The notes: a model not told the origin generated them from the letters alone. 64,000 nucleotides of DNA from Occultella glacieicola (GCF_004353825.1 NZ_SMNA01000007.1:62001-126000); one strand, 5' to 3'; positions 43,302-52,058 are shown, counted from the first letter of the stretch. Program-made: numbers and translations.

Positions 43302-44657
43302 CTACGCCGGTGCCGGCGTCTCGAGGAACGTGTTCATCTCGCCGATCATCGTGTCGACGGCGTCCTGCGCGGTGCCCAGGCCCTGCAGTGCGGTCTGCAT
43401 GGCCTGGCACATGCGGTTCTGGAAGTCGCTGCCGGAGCCGGCGAACCAGACCGGTGGGTCGAGGAAGATCCACTCGGCGGCCTGTGCGTAGTTCCGCTGC
43501 GGCACCAGATCCTGATACTCGGGCGACTCCACCACCGGGACGAGCGAGGGGATGTGCCCCGCGTCCGCCCAGCGCAGTCCGCGCTTGAGGATGGCGGCGA
43601 GCACCTCGTAGGTGGCCTCACGCCGTTCCGGATTGGCGACCAGCTGACGCGGCAGCACGTAGGAGTGGGAGTCCCCGAACGCCGTCGGGGTGCCGAAGAT
43701 GATCGGCACCGTGGCGCCGCCGAGGTCCGGGATCGACCCCTGCAGCGACGTCTTCTCCCACACGCCGGAGAAGATCAGCCCGGTCTGCTCCGTGCTGAAG
43801 TTCGCGATCGCGCCGCCGTAGTCGCTGTTGCTCGCCGCGACGGTGCCGTCCAGCATCGACTGCATGAATTCGAGGACCTCGACGGCGGCGCCGTCGTCGA
43901 AGCCGACGGGCTTGCCGGGCGTGAACTCGTAGTCCGCGCCGGTCTGCCCGTACAGGCCCCAGAACATCCGCCAGCCCTGGGCGGGGTCGGAGAGGTACCC
44001 GTAGGAGAACCCCTGCGCGCCGGTCACCTCCGCCATCGCCCGGCCGGCGTCCAGCAGGGCGTCCGGGGAGTCGATCTCGGCGAGCGTGCCGTCCGGGTTC
44101 AGCAGGCCGGCCGGTTCGGCGATCGCCGGGTTGTAGAACGTGATGAACGGGTGGGTGTCCAGGGGGAGGGCGTACAGCTGGTCCTGGAACAGGGCGCGCT
44201 CCCACAGTGCCGCCGGAAAGTCGGACTCCTTGATCCCCACCTGCTCGAGCATGTCGATGTCGAACGGCTCCAGCAGGCCGCCGGGGGCGTAGCCGATCAG
44301 CCGCGACAGGTGCATCACGGCCGCCTCGGGGGCGCGGCCACCGGTCGAGGCCATGGCCAGCTTCGTGTAGTACGGCGCGCCCCAGGCGAGCGTGGTCCGG
44401 TCGATCGTGATGTCCGGAAGCTCCTCGCGGACGCCGTCCACGATCTCACCCATGATCTGGCCGTCCGACCCGCCGAGCAGGTCCCAGATCCGGACCAGGG
44501 TGCCGGAGCTGGTGGCGCTCGCCACGCTCCCGGCGCAACTGCTCAACGCGCCGGCGGTGAGCAGGGTGCCGGCGCCGAGAGCCCCCTGCAGCACCGATCT
44601 GCGACTCGGTCCGCGGGCCCCCGACCCGGGAGAACGTAACGCGGAATTCAGGGTCAT
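43302..44657 (-). CDS. Sugar ABC transporter substrate-binding lipoprotein
   Basis: A 451-residue receptor. A Tat-like signal (SRRSVLQGALGAG) ends in the lipobox ALSSC. The mature part shows DLLGGSDGQIMGEIVDGVREE and EAAVMHLSRLIGYAPGGLLEPF, typical of family 1 binding proteins. ATG at 44657 is preceded by GGAGGTCAACG; an ATG 33 codons upstream lies inside the operator region and is rejected. First gene of the importer operon; divergent from the LacI regulator across an operator-rich gap of 125 bases. Confidence 0.92.
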   Translation of the reverse strand: MTLNSALRSPGSGARGPSRRSVLQGALGAGTLLTAGALSSCAGSVASATSSGTLVRIWDLLGGSDGQIMGEIVDGVREELPDITIDRTTLAWGAPYYTKLAMASTGGRAPEAAVMHLSRLIGYAPGGLLEPFDIDMLEQVGIKESDFPAALWERALFQDQLYALPLDTHPFITFYNPAIAEPAGLLNPDGTLAEIDSPDALLDAGRAMAEVTGAQGFSYGYLSDPAQGWRMFWGLYGQTGADYEFTPGKPVGFDDGAAVEVLEFMQSMLDGTVAASNSDYGGAIANFSTEQTGLIFSGVWEKTSLQGSIPDLGGATVPIIFGTPTAFGDSHSYVLPRQLVANPERREATYEVLAAILKRGLRWADAGHIPSLVPVVESPEYQDLVPQRNYAQAAEWIFLDPPVWFAGSGSDFQNRMCQAMQTALQGLGTAQDAVDTMIGEMNTFLETPAPA

Positions 44658-44685
44658 CGTTGACCTCCAGGTAGGCGATGCGCAC

Positions 44686-44736
44686 GTTAACAGTCGCACA
44701 GGATCGTCATCGTGCTCCGTGCGACTTCTAACGTTG
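44686..44736. promoter_or_regulatory. Operator region between importer and LacI regulator
   Basis: Two 14-base arms, 44686-44699 and 44719-44732, pair at 12 positions around a 19-base spacer. Their outer ends carry GTTAAC and TAACGTTG. The AACGTT core at 44730-44735 recurs in the perfect palindrome at 45901-45912 before the GH2 gene, suggesting one LacI protein binds both. Confidence 0.5.
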
Positions 44737-44782
44737 AATACAGTGATGTACGGCACATTGGGATGTCAAGGGGAGGTAGCTC

Positions 44783-45859
44783 GTGTCGGAGGACAGGACC
44801 GGGGAGGTCGCGACCGTCCGATCGGCGCGAAGGCCGACGGTCAAGGATGTGGCGGCCGCGGCAGACGTCTCCTGGAAGACGGTCTCGAACGTCGTCAACG
44901 GCACCGCGCCGGTTCGGGCGAGCACCCGGGAGCGGGTGCAGCGCGCCATCGACCAACTCGGCTACCGGCCGAACGCCGCCGGCCGCAACCTGCGGCGGGG
45001 CCGCAGCCGGCTGCTCGCCCTAGCCATCCCGGAGATCCGCCTGGCCTACTTCGCGGACCTGGCCCACGCCGTCATCCTGGCCGCCAAGGCGCGCGGGTAC
45101 ACGGTCCTGATCGACGAGACGTTCGCCGATCCCGCGCACGAGCGGGTGGTCGCCCAGGGGTTCCAGGTGGACCTGCTCGACGGGCTCATCTTCTCCCCGC
45201 AGGCACTCTCCGACCGGGACCTGGTGGCCGCCGGCGGGCGGCTCCCGATGGTCATGCTCGGGGAGGCGACCCTGCCCCTGGACGGTGGCGAGGCCGCGGC
45301 CGACCACGTGGTGATCGACAACGTGGCCTCGGCGCGGGAGGCCACCGAGCACCTCATCGAGGCCGGGCGGAGCCGGATCGGGTTCCTCGGAGTGCGCGAG
45401 ACCGAGACGAACGGAACCGGCGTGCTGCGCCACACCGGGTACGCCATGGCCCTCCAGGAGCACGGGCTCCCGGCGGTGGCCTTCCCGGCGCCCACCTACT
45501 CCCGCCCGGGCGGGGCTGCGGCGATCGGGGCGGTCATCGAACGGTTCACGGGGCCCGACGCCCTCGACGCCCTCGTCTGTGCCAACGACCTCCTCGCCAT
45601 CGGAGCGATGCACATCCTGCGCGGCGCAGGCCTGCGGGTGCCGCAGGACGTGGCGGTCATCGGCTGGGACGGCACCGAGGACGGGAACTACTCGAACCCG
45701 ACCCTCACCACGGTGGCTCCGGATCTCGGCGCGCTCGCGGAACTCGCGGTCGACCTGGCCCTGGGCCGGGTGGACGGGTCGACGGCGTCACCGCAGGTGC
45801 ACCTGGTGGGGCACCGGTTGATCGTGCGGGAGAGCACCGGCGGCGCGCTCGGGGGTTGA
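44783..45859 (+). CDS. LacI family regulator (likely of the GH2/importer locus)
   Basis: A 358-residue repressor. The helix-turn-helix is TVKDVAAAADVSWKTVSNVVNG (residues about 18-40), followed by the hinge (YRPNAAGRNLRRGRS) and a sugar-sensing domain with LLDGLIFSPQALSD, RIGFLGVRE, LVCANDLLAIGAMHILR and VAVIGWDGTED. GTG start has GGGGAGG upstream. It sits between the importer (divergent) and the GH2 gene (69 bases downstream), both with AACGTT-type operators. Ligand presumed to be a product of the glycosidase. Confidence 0.9.
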   Translation: MSEDRTGEVATVRSARRPTVKDVAAAADVSWKTVSNVVNGTAPVRASTRERVQRAIDQLGYRPNAAGRNLRRGRSRLLALAIPEIRLAYFADLAHAVILAAKARGYTVLIDETFADPAHERVVAQGFQVDLLDGLIFSPQALSDRDLVAAGGRLPMVMLGEATLPLDGGEAAADHVVIDNVASAREATEHLIEAGRSRIGFLGVRETETNGTGVLRHTGYAMALQEHGLPAVAFPAPTYSRPGGAAAIGAVIERFTGPDALDALVCANDLLAIGAMHILRGAGLRVPQDVAVIGWDGTEDGNYSNPTLTTVAPDLGALAELAVDLALGRVDGSTASPQVHLVGHRLIVRESTGGALGG

Positions 45860-45912
45860 CCCGGGCCGCGGGGAATGGCCTAAGCTTGCGGTCGGCCGTC
45901 TACAACGTTGTA
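45856..45912 (+). promoter_or_regulatory. Promoter and palindromic operator of the GH2 gene
   Basis: TTGACC (45856-45861), a 19-base spacer and TAAGCT (45881-45886) form a plausible promoter that starts inside the LacI stop region. TACAACGTTGTA (45901-45912), a perfect 12-base palindrome, lies about 15 bases downstream of the -10, where a bound LacI repressor would block transcription. Confidence 0.6.
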
Positions 45913-45927
45913 CCTAGGAGAAATTCG

Positions 45928-47760
45928 ATGTCTGACATTCCCCGTCCGGAGTATCCCCGCCCGCAGATGGTCCGCCCGGACTGGCTGAATCTGAACGGCA
46001 CCTGGCAGTTCGAGGTCGACGGTGGTGACTCGGGCCTCGAGCGCGGGCTCGTCTCCGCCGAGCTCAGCGGGAGCATCACCGTCCCGTTCGCCCCGGAGTC
46101 CGAGCTCTCCGGGGTCGGGAACACCGACTTCATGGAGGCCGTCTGGTACCGCCGCACGGTCACGATCCCGGCCGAGTGGTCCGGACGCCGCGCGCTGCTG
46201 CACTTCGGCGCGGTCGACCATGACACCACCGTCTGGGTGAACGGCACCGAACTGGTCCGCCACCGCGGCGGGTTCTCCCCGTTCACCGCCGACCTGCACG
46301 GTGTGGCCGGCCCCGGCGAGCAGGCCACGATCGTGGTCCGCGCGCGCGACCCGCGGCACGCCGACCAGGCCCGCGGCAAGCAGGCCACCAAGTTCAAGAA
46401 CTCCGAGTGCAACTACACCCGGACCACCGGGATCTGGCAGACCGTCTGGCTGGAGCCGGTGTCGCACACCCACCTGCGCCGCCCGCGGATCACCCCGGAC
46501 CTCGCGTCGACGAGCTTCACCGTGGTGGCCGCGCTGTCCGGCAACGTGCCCGGATACAGCGTCCGTGCGGTGCTGTCCGACGACGACGGCGAGGTCGCGT
46601 CGGCCACCTCCCGCGCGGACCTCGACCTCGCGCCGAGCCTGCACCTGGCGGTGCCGGAGGACCGGGTCCGGCTCTGGTCGGTCGGCCAGGGCAATCTGTA
46701 CGGCGTGCGCGTCGAACTGCTCGACGCCGACGGCGCAGTGGTGGACGCCGTGGACTCCTACGCCGGCCTGCGTTCGGTCGCGATCGACGGCAAGCGGATC
46801 CTGATCAACGGCGAGCCGGTGTTCCAGCGGCTCGTGCTGGATCAGGGCTACTACCCGGACGGGATCATGACGGCGCCGTCCGACGACGCCCTCGTCGAGG
46901 ACATCCAGCTCTCCCTGAACGCCGGGTTCAACGGGGCCCGGCTGCACCAGAAGGTCTTCGAGGAGCGGTTCCTCTACCACGCGGACCGGCTCGGCTACCT
47001 GGTCTGGGGCGAGTTCGGCGACTGGGGCATCGGTGGCGGCGGACCGGTCACGGACCACCAGCGGGTCACCGCCTCGTTCATCACCCAGTGGCTCGAGGTC
47101 CTGGACCGGGACCTCTCGCACCCCTCGATCGTCGGGTGGTGCCCGCTGAACGAGACCTGGCAGGTGCTGCACGACCGGATGACCGACCTCGACGACGTCA
47201 CCCGCGGCATGTGGCTGGCCACGAAGGCGGCCGACCCGTCCCGGCCGGTCCTGGACACCTCCGGCTACTCCCACCGGGTGCTCGAGACCGATGTCTACGA
47301 CTCCCACAACTACACCCAGGACCCCGCCGCTTTCGCCGAGGAGATGGGCGACGTGGCCGGCGGCACGCCCTGGATCAACACCCACAACGGGCGCACCATC
47401 TCCCAGGACTACAACGGTCAGCCCTACTTCGTCAGCGAGTACGGCGGGATCTGGTGGAACCCGGACGCGCTCGCGGCCGCGGGGGACGACCGTGAGGAGT
47501 CCTGGGGGTACGGCCAGCGCGTCGCCGACGAGGAGGAGTTCCACGCCCGGTTCGCCGGCCTGACCGACGTCCTGCTCGACGACGTGGACATGTTCGGCTA
47601 CTGCTACACCCAGCTCACCGACGTGTTCCAGGAGGAGAACGGGATCTACCGCTTCGACCGCAGTGTCAAGCTCGACGTGGACCGGGTCCGCGCGGTCCAG
47701 CAGCGGCCCGCCGCGATCGAGGCGACCCCGCGGGTGGCCGGGCCGGGCGGCGCCGGCTGA
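45928..47760 (+). CDS. Glycoside hydrolase family 2 protein (beta-galactosidase/beta-glucuronidase-like)
   Basis: A 610-residue cytoplasmic retaining glycosidase. The N-terminal jelly-roll (about 15-180; LNLNGTWQFEVD, WYRRTVTIPAEW, VDHDTTVWVNG) is followed by an immunoglobulin-like domain and a TIM barrel from about 280. The acid/base is Glu409 in CPLNETW and the nucleophile Glu504 in FVSEYGG. Shorter than LacZ and closer to the compact beta-glucuronidase/mannosidase forms; the aglycone specificity is undetermined. AGGAG precedes the ATG. Own promoter with LacI operator, ended by the hairpin at 47790. Confidence 0.9.
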   Translation: MSDIPRPEYPRPQMVRPDWLNLNGTWQFEVDGGDSGLERGLVSAELSGSITVPFAPESELSGVGNTDFMEAVWYRRTVTIPAEWSGRRALLHFGAVDHDTTVWVNGTELVRHRGGFSPFTADLHGVAGPGEQATIVVRARDPRHADQARGKQATKFKNSECNYTRTTGIWQTVWLEPVSHTHLRRPRITPDLASTSFTVVAALSGNVPGYSVRAVLSDDDGEVASATSRADLDLAPSLHLAVPEDRVRLWSVGQGNLYGVRVELLDADGAVVDAVDSYAGLRSVAIDGKRILINGEPVFQRLVLDQGYYPDGIMTAPSDDALVEDIQLSLNAGFNGARLHQKVFEERFLYHADRLGYLVWGEFGDWGIGGGGPVTDHQRVTASFITQWLEVLDRDLSHPSIVGWCPLNETWQVLHDRMTDLDDVTRGMWLATKAADPSRPVLDTSGYSHRVLETDVYDSHNYTQDPAAFAEEMGDVAGGTPWINTHNGRTISQDYNGQPYFVSEYGGIWWNPDALAAAGDDREESWGYGQRVADEEEFHARFAGLTDVLLDDVDMFGYCYTQLTDVFQEENGIYRFDRSVKLDVDRVRAVQQRPAAIEATPRVAGPGGAG

Positions 47761-47789
47761 GCCGGCTGCGCCGGCCTTCCTCCGAACCT

Positions 47790-47841
47790 GCCCGACGGCG
47801 CAGGTGAGCCCTCGTACGGGGCTCACCGTGCGCCGTCGGGC
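47790..47841. terminator. Terminator after the GH2 gene
   Basis: Left arm 47790-47811 (GCCCGACGGCGCAGGTGAGCCC) pairs with 47818-47841, with a small bulge, around a six-base loop. It shares the CCCGACGGCG(G/C)AGGTGA pattern with the terminator at 41335-41388. Confidence 0.7.
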
Positions 47842-47889
47842 GCGTTTGGCCTCGCGGTGGCCCGATGGGCCACAATGGACCGCGCACCG

Positions 47890-47975
47890 GGAGGGTTGAC
47901 AGAGCGGCCGAATGTGACGGTCTTGAAAACCGTTGTGCGAAAGCACCAAGGGTTCGAATCCCTTACCCTCCGCCA
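47890..47975 (+). tRNA. tRNA-Ser (anticodon UGA)
   Basis: Acceptor stem GGAGGGT (47890-47896) pairs with ACCCTCC (47965-47971), then discriminator G and an encoded CCA (47973-47975). The anticodon loop is CTTGAAA with anticodon TGA between ACGGT and ACCGT. A long variable arm typical of serine tRNAs and the GGGTTCGAATCCC T-arm are present. It decodes UCN codons such as UCA. Confidence 0.95.
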
Positions 47976-48130
47976 GCGGGAACCCGGGGACCCGCAGGAT
48001 CCGCCTGCTCCTGGTACCGAGCGCCGGATCCCGAATCTCCTCGGTTGCTCGATGGCCGTGGCTCTCGCGTCGCGTCCCTCGATGACGCGTCCTAGGGTGG
48101 GAGGCCGCAGGCCATCGAGGAGGCAGCACC

Positions 48131-48901
48131 ATGCAGGACAAGGTCGCGCTCATCACCGGAGCAGGTTCGGGTATCGGCGAGGCGTCGGCGCGGCTGATGG
48201 CGGCGCGTGGGGCGCGGGTGTGCCTGATGGGGCGCACGGAGTCCGAGCTCGAGGAGGTTGCCGAGGGCATTCGGGCCGAGGGCGGCGAGGCACTCATCGC
48301 CGTCGCCGACATCAGCGAGGAAGCCGCCGTCGGTGCCGCGGTGCAGGCGACGGTCGACCGTTTCGGCCGGCTCGACGTCGTGGTCGCGAACGCGGGGGTG
48401 AACGGCACCTGGGCGGGCATCGAGGACCTGAGCGTCGAGGACTTCCGGTCGACGCTCGACATCAATCTCACCGGCACGTTCATCACGATCAAGGCGGCGG
48501 TGCCGCACCTGGGCCGTGGCGGCTCGGTGGTCGTGACGTCGTCGGTCAACGGCAGCCGGATCTTCTCGAACTCCGGGGCGAGCGCCTACTCGGCATCGAA
48601 GGCCGGCCAGATCGCACTGACGAAGATGCTTGCGGTCGAGCTCGGGCCGCGCGGGATCCGGGTCAACGTCATCTGTCCCGGTGCCATCGACACCGAGATC
48701 GACGACAACACCGACCACCAGAACGAGGATGTCGGCATCCCGGTCGAGTTCCCGAAGGGCCAGATCCCGTTGACCGGCTCGACTCCGGGATCCTCGGAGC
48801 AGGTCGCCGAGCTCGTCGCCTTCCTCGGCTCCGACGCCGCGAGCCACATCAGCGGCACCGAGGTCTGGATCGACGGCGCCCAGTCGCTGCTGCAGGGCTG
48901 A
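48131..48901 (+). CDS. SDR family NAD(P)-dependent oxidoreductase
   Basis: A 256-residue classical short-chain dehydrogenase. The nucleotide motif is TGAGSGIG near residue 10, then NAG at VVANAG, catalytic Ser in VVTSSVNGS and YSASK as the Tyr-Lys pair, with ICPGAIDTEI after. ATG has GGAGGCAGC upstream, and a TAGGGT at 48093 could be its -10. Stand-alone gene after a tRNA; the 20-base gap to the convergent DUF4166 gene holds nothing notable. Substrate unknown. Confidence 0.88.
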   Translation: MQDKVALITGAGSGIGEASARLMAARGARVCLMGRTESELEEVAEGIRAEGGEALIAVADISEEAAVGAAVQATVDRFGRLDVVVANAGVNGTWAGIEDLSVEDFRSTLDINLTGTFITIKAAVPHLGRGGSVVVTSSVNGSRIFSNSGASAYSASKAGQIALTKMLAVELGPRGIRVNVICPGAIDTEIDDNTDHQNEDVGIPVEFPKGQIPLTGSTPGSSEQVAELVAFLGSDAASHISGTEVWIDGAQSLLQG

Positions 48902-48921
48902 GTCCCGGGCCGATCGACCCC

Positions 48922-49542
48922 TCAGGCGGGCTCCTTCTCGATGCGGTACGTGAAGTACCCGCCGTAGCCGTAGACGCGCCCCAGGATGGGCAGGTCGACC
49001 GTCAGGTCCACCCGCTGCTGGGCGCGGGCGTCGTCGTAACTCTCGTGCAGCCGAATCGTCGGGCGGATCCGACGGGGGATCCGGACCCTGAGCCACCCGT
49101 ACCGGAGCCCGACCGTTCGGCTCGTCAGCACCAGGGCGCCGGCGACGGTGCTGACGTCGAAGGTGGCGGCCACGGTCGCCGGGGTGCCCAGGCGATCCGC
49201 CACGCCGCCGCCGGGTGCGCACACCACCTCGTCGGTCATGGTCCAGGTGCGCCCGGGCAACTGGAACTCCCGGGTGGCCACGGCCCGGCCGTCGATCGTC
49301 CGGTTCTGGATCCGGAACGGGACCTGGCGCGCCCACCCGGCGAACACGACGTGCCGCCGTTCCAGCACGCGGATCACCGGCCAGAGCCAGCGGTGCGGGG
49401 TCCCGGCGCGGGTGAAGGCACCCTCGCCGACGCCGACGTGGCTGGGCGGGATGGTCGTGAAGTACCGCTGCAGTCGCGGATGCAACTCGGACAACCGGCC
49501 CCCGAGGACTACCTCGTAGGGCGATCGGTGCGGGGTGGCCAC
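48922..49542 (-). CDS. DUF4166 family protein
   Basis: A 206-residue soluble protein of a family of unknown function. It opens GRLSELHPRLQRYFTTIPPSHVGVGEG and has PFRIQNRTIDGRAVATREF and GGYFTYRIEKE at the end. Predicted mostly beta strands, no signal peptide. In other bacteria this domain is also found fused to saccharopine-dehydrogenase-like proteins. GTG start at 49542 with TAGGAT seven bases upstream (leaderless type). Function unknown. Confidence 0.75.
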   Translation of the reverse strand: MATPHRSPYEVVLGGRLSELHPRLQRYFTTIPPSHVGVGEGAFTRAGTPHRWLWPVIRVLERRHVVFAGWARQVPFRIQNRTIDGRAVATREFQLPGRTWTMTDEVVCAPGGGVADRLGTPATVAATFDVSTVAGALVLTSRTVGLRYGWLRVRIPRRIRPTIRLHESYDDARAQQRVDLTVDLPILGRVYGYGGYFTYRIEKEPA

Positions 49543-49671
49543 CCGCTCGATCCTAGGGTGACATGACGCCCGGACGTCCAGGGTCGGCCCGTCCTGCGGG
49601 TGCCCCGCCGCCCGGGCCGGCCGTTTTGGCCCAGTCCGCGCCGGGCAGGTACGCTGTCCCGTGTTGTTCTA

Positions 49672-49760
49672 GGAGACGTCGCATAGTCTGGTCTAGTGCG
49701 CATCCCTGCTAAGGATGTGACGGGGCAACCCGTCCGTGGGTTCAAATCCCACCGTCTCCG
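49672..49760 (+). tRNA. tRNA-Ser (anticodon GCU)
   Basis: Acceptor GGAGACG (49672-49678) pairs with CGTCTCC (49753-49759), discriminator G; no CCA encoded. The anticodon loop CTGCTAA shows anticodon GCT between GCATCC and GGATGT. The long variable arm and the TGGGTTCAAATCCCA T-arm confirm the type. It decodes AGC/AGU. Confidence 0.95.
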
Positions 49761-49972
49761 CTCCGAGGCCCCGATTCCTCTGGGAGTCGGGGCATTCCGT
49801 TGAGATCCTCGGGCCACCGGCGGTCCGCTCGAACTTGTCGCACGCACTGATCCCGGCGCGGCATCGAAGCCGCATCCTCGGATGGTGAACCCGATGTGGC
49901 CGCCGAGCCATCCCCAGGCGGCGCACCTAGTGCAGCCATAGGGTTGCATGTCGTCGGAACCTCTGGCACAGT

Positions 49973-49994
49973 AGTTGCAACCGCAGAGTTGCAA
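49973..49994. promoter_or_regulatory. TTGCAA repeat operator before the MFS operon
   Basis: AGTTGCAA occurs at 49973-49980 and 49987-49994; since TTGCAA is self-complementary, TTGCAA-N8-TTGCAA is also an inverted repeat. A related GTTGCAT lies at 49943. It is 15 bases before the MFS start and likely binds the operon's regulator, possibly the ArsR protein at 51726. Confidence 0.45.
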
Positions 49995-50009
49995 AAGACA
50001 GAGGTTCTG

Positions 50010-51230
50010 ATGTCCGGTCAAGGGCGCCGTACACGAGTGGCCCTGGTCCTGGGCGTGCTGTTCGCGGGCACGCTGGTGATGGGCAGCGCCGAGGTGCTCG
50101 TGATGGGCATGCTCGATCTGATGTCCGCGGACCTGGACGTGCCGGTCTCGGCGGTGGGTGCGCTGGTCTCGGCCAATGCGCTCGGGATCGCGATCGGCGG
50201 GCCGCTGCTGACCTTCGTCACCGCCCGGGCCGACCGGCGGCGAGTGCTGCTGGCCGCCATGGCGGTGTTCACCGGGCTGAATCTGCTGCCCGTCCTCGGC
50301 GCGGGTCTGGAGTCGTTCGTCGCCGCCCGGGTGATGATCGGTGCCGTGGAGGGGCTGTTCATCGCCGCGTCCATCACCACGGCGACCTCGATCGTGCCCC
50401 CTGCGCGAGCGGGTCGCGCGATGGCGGTGGTGATCTCCGGGTTCGCCGTCTCCGGCGCGGTGGGGATGCCACTGGGTCGACTCCTCGGCGAAGCCCTCGG
50501 TTGGCGCTGGTCGTTCCTCGCCGTCGTCCTGGCCGGCGCCGGCGTGCTCCTGGTCGCTCTCCTGGTGGTGCCGCGGACTCCGACCGGCGGCGGGGCGGGG
50601 ATGCTCGGCCAGGTGCGGTCCGCGTTCGCTCCGAGGGTGCTGGCGGTGCTCGCTGTCGGCGTGCTGCTGTTCGCCGGGGTCCAGGCGGCCCTGACCTACC
50701 TCGTTCCGTTCCTGAATGGCGTGGCGGGCGTCTTCGGCCACTGGGTCGGCCTGTGCCTGATGGGGTTCGGGGTCGCGGCCGCGGTCGGATCATTCGGTGG
50801 CGGCTGGTTCGCCGACGCCGGCGCCGCCCGCGCCCTCATCATCGGCGCGATCGGCGTGGCAGCATCGCTCGTCGCGATGCTCCTGTGGGGTTCGACCCCG
50901 GCCGTCGCGGTCCTCGCCGTCCTCGCGGTCGGGCTCTGCGCGGCGGGCATCACGACGCCCTGGCAGCACCGCGTGGAGCATCTGGCGGGCCCGGGTGTCG
51001 TCCTCGCCGCCTCGCTGCCCGCGTCTGCCGGCAACCTCGGCGACGCCATCGGCGCGTTCGCAGGGGGACGAGCGATCGACGCCGGCGGGCTTCCGGCAGC
51101 GCTCCTCACGGCCGCCGTCCTCGCCGCGATCGCCGTCGCGGTCGCGGTCGCAAGTCGCTCGATCCGCCCGGCGGCCTCAGTCCGGCCCGCACCGGAACCG
51201 GCACCCGAACCACTGACCGCTGTCCACTGA
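50010..51230 (+). CDS. MFS transporter, DHA1 drug-efflux type
   Basis: A 406-residue protein with 12 hydrophobic segments. The loop 2-3 motif appears as TARADRRRVLL, and segment 5 carries the GFAVSGAVGMPLGRLLGEALGWRWSF antiporter-like motif C, so it is probably a proton antiporter exporting drugs or metabolites, close to AraJ/PbuE-type DHA1 members. ATG at 50010 follows GAGGTTCTG. First gene of an operon with SRPBCC and ArsR proteins; TTGCAA repeats lie at its promoter. Confidence 0.88.
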   Translation: MSGQGRRTRVALVLGVLFAGTLVMGSAEVLVMGMLDLMSADLDVPVSAVGALVSANALGIAIGGPLLTFVTARADRRRVLLAAMAVFTGLNLLPVLGAGLESFVAARVMIGAVEGLFIAASITTATSIVPPARAGRAMAVVISGFAVSGAVGMPLGRLLGEALGWRWSFLAVVLAGAGVLLVALLVVPRTPTGGGAGMLGQVRSAFAPRVLAVLAVGVLLFAGVQAALTYLVPFLNGVAGVFGHWVGLCLMGFGVAAAVGSFGGGWFADAGAARALIIGAIGVAASLVAMLLWGSTPAVAVLAVLAVGLCAAGITTPWQHRVEHLAGPGVVLAASLPASAGNLGDAIGAFAGGRAIDAGGLPAALLTAAVLAAIAVAVAVASRSIRPAASVRPAPEPAPEPLTAVH

Positions 51231-51255
51231 GCATTACCGAGAGAGAGGAAAAGTC

Positions 51256-51729
51256 ATGGAGAACACCCAGAACCCGCCAGCGGTGATCGACGCTGACGCC
51301 TTCAGTGTGCGCCGCACGATCCGCATCAACGCACCCCGTGAGAAGGTCTGGCGCACCGTCACCGAACCCGACCTGGTCTCCCAGTGGTTCGGAGAGTTGG
51401 TCCTCACCGGCACCGGGGTGGGCGCGCACGGCACGATCGGCTGGCCCGACCAGCCCGACGTCCCCATCCGTGTCGATACCTTCGAGCCGCCGTCGATGGT
51501 GTCCTACCGCTGGTGCAATGAGGAGGGCCCGCCGCTCGACGCCGTGGACGAGGAGCGCTCAACGGTCTTCACGTTCACCCTCGAGGAGACACCCGACGGC
51601 ACCCTGCTCACCGTGGTCGAGACCGGGTTCGACAACACCGGTGACCCGGCGGTGAACATGGCCAGCCACCGGGACGGCTGGGACGGCGAGCTGGACAAGC
51701 TCGTGGCCCTGCTCGAGCGCGGCTCATGA
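51256..51729 (+). CDS. SRPBCC (AHSA1-type) domain protein
   Basis: A 157-residue START-like fold protein that forms a hydrophobic ligand pocket. FSVRRTIRINAPREKVWRTVTEPDLVSQWFG is the typical N-terminal strand-helix, and VSYRWCNEE lies mid-protein. GAGAGAGG precedes the ATG. It overlaps the ArsR gene by four bases; SRPBCC-ArsR pairs are common and thought to act together, possibly in sensing or binding a lipophilic compound. Ligand unknown. Confidence 0.87.
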   Translation: MENTQNPPAVIDADAFSVRRTIRINAPREKVWRTVTEPDLVSQWFGELVLTGTGVGAHGTIGWPDQPDVPIRVDTFEPPSMVSYRWCNEEGPPLDAVDEERSTVFTFTLEETPDGTLLTVVETGFDNTGDPAVNMASHRDGWDGELDKLVALLERGS

Positions 51730-52058
51730 GAGCCGGCACCGCGGTGTCCGGGCAGGTGGTGGCCATGTGCAGCGCACTCGGCGACGAGACCAGGTGGAGC
51801 ATCCTGACCGCCCTCGGCGAGGGCGACGCCTCCGCGTCCGCGCTCGCCCGCCGTCTGCCCGTCACTCGGCAGGCGATCGCCAAGCACCTAGCCGTCCTGC
51901 ACGAGGTCGGCCTGGTCGACACCGTCAAGGCCGGGCGCGAGGTGCAGTACCGGGTCATCGGCACCGAACTCAGTGCCACGGCCCGCCGCCTCGACGCCAT
52001 CGGCACCGAATGGGACCGCCGCCTGGCAGCCCTCAAGCACGTCGCCGAAAGCCTCTGA
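51726..52058 (+). CDS. ArsR family winged-helix regulator
   Basis: A 110-residue repressor. MCSALGDETRWSILTALGEG begins the winged helix, and SASALARRLPVTRQAIAKHLAVLHEVGLV is the recognition helix region. No metal-site cysteines typical of ArsR/SmtB are present, so it probably responds to something other than metal. ATGA overlap with the SRPBCC gene. It likely autoregulates the MFS-SRPBCC-ArsR operon. Confidence 0.9.
   Translation: MRAGTAVSGQVVAMCSALGDETRWSILTALGEGDASASALARRLPVTRQAIAKHLAVLHEVGLVDTVKAGREVQYRVIGTELSATARRLDAIGTEWDRRLAALKHVAESL

Noticed and set aside
44658-44756. Alternative upstream start (44756) for the binding protein
   Set aside because: The extension contains the operator repeats and lacks a ribosome site; GGAGGTCAACG and the signal peptide support 44657.
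47890-49760. tRNA-Ser genes as integration sites of a mobile island
   Set aside because: No integrase, no duplicated tRNA 3' end and no change in base composition were seen nearby.
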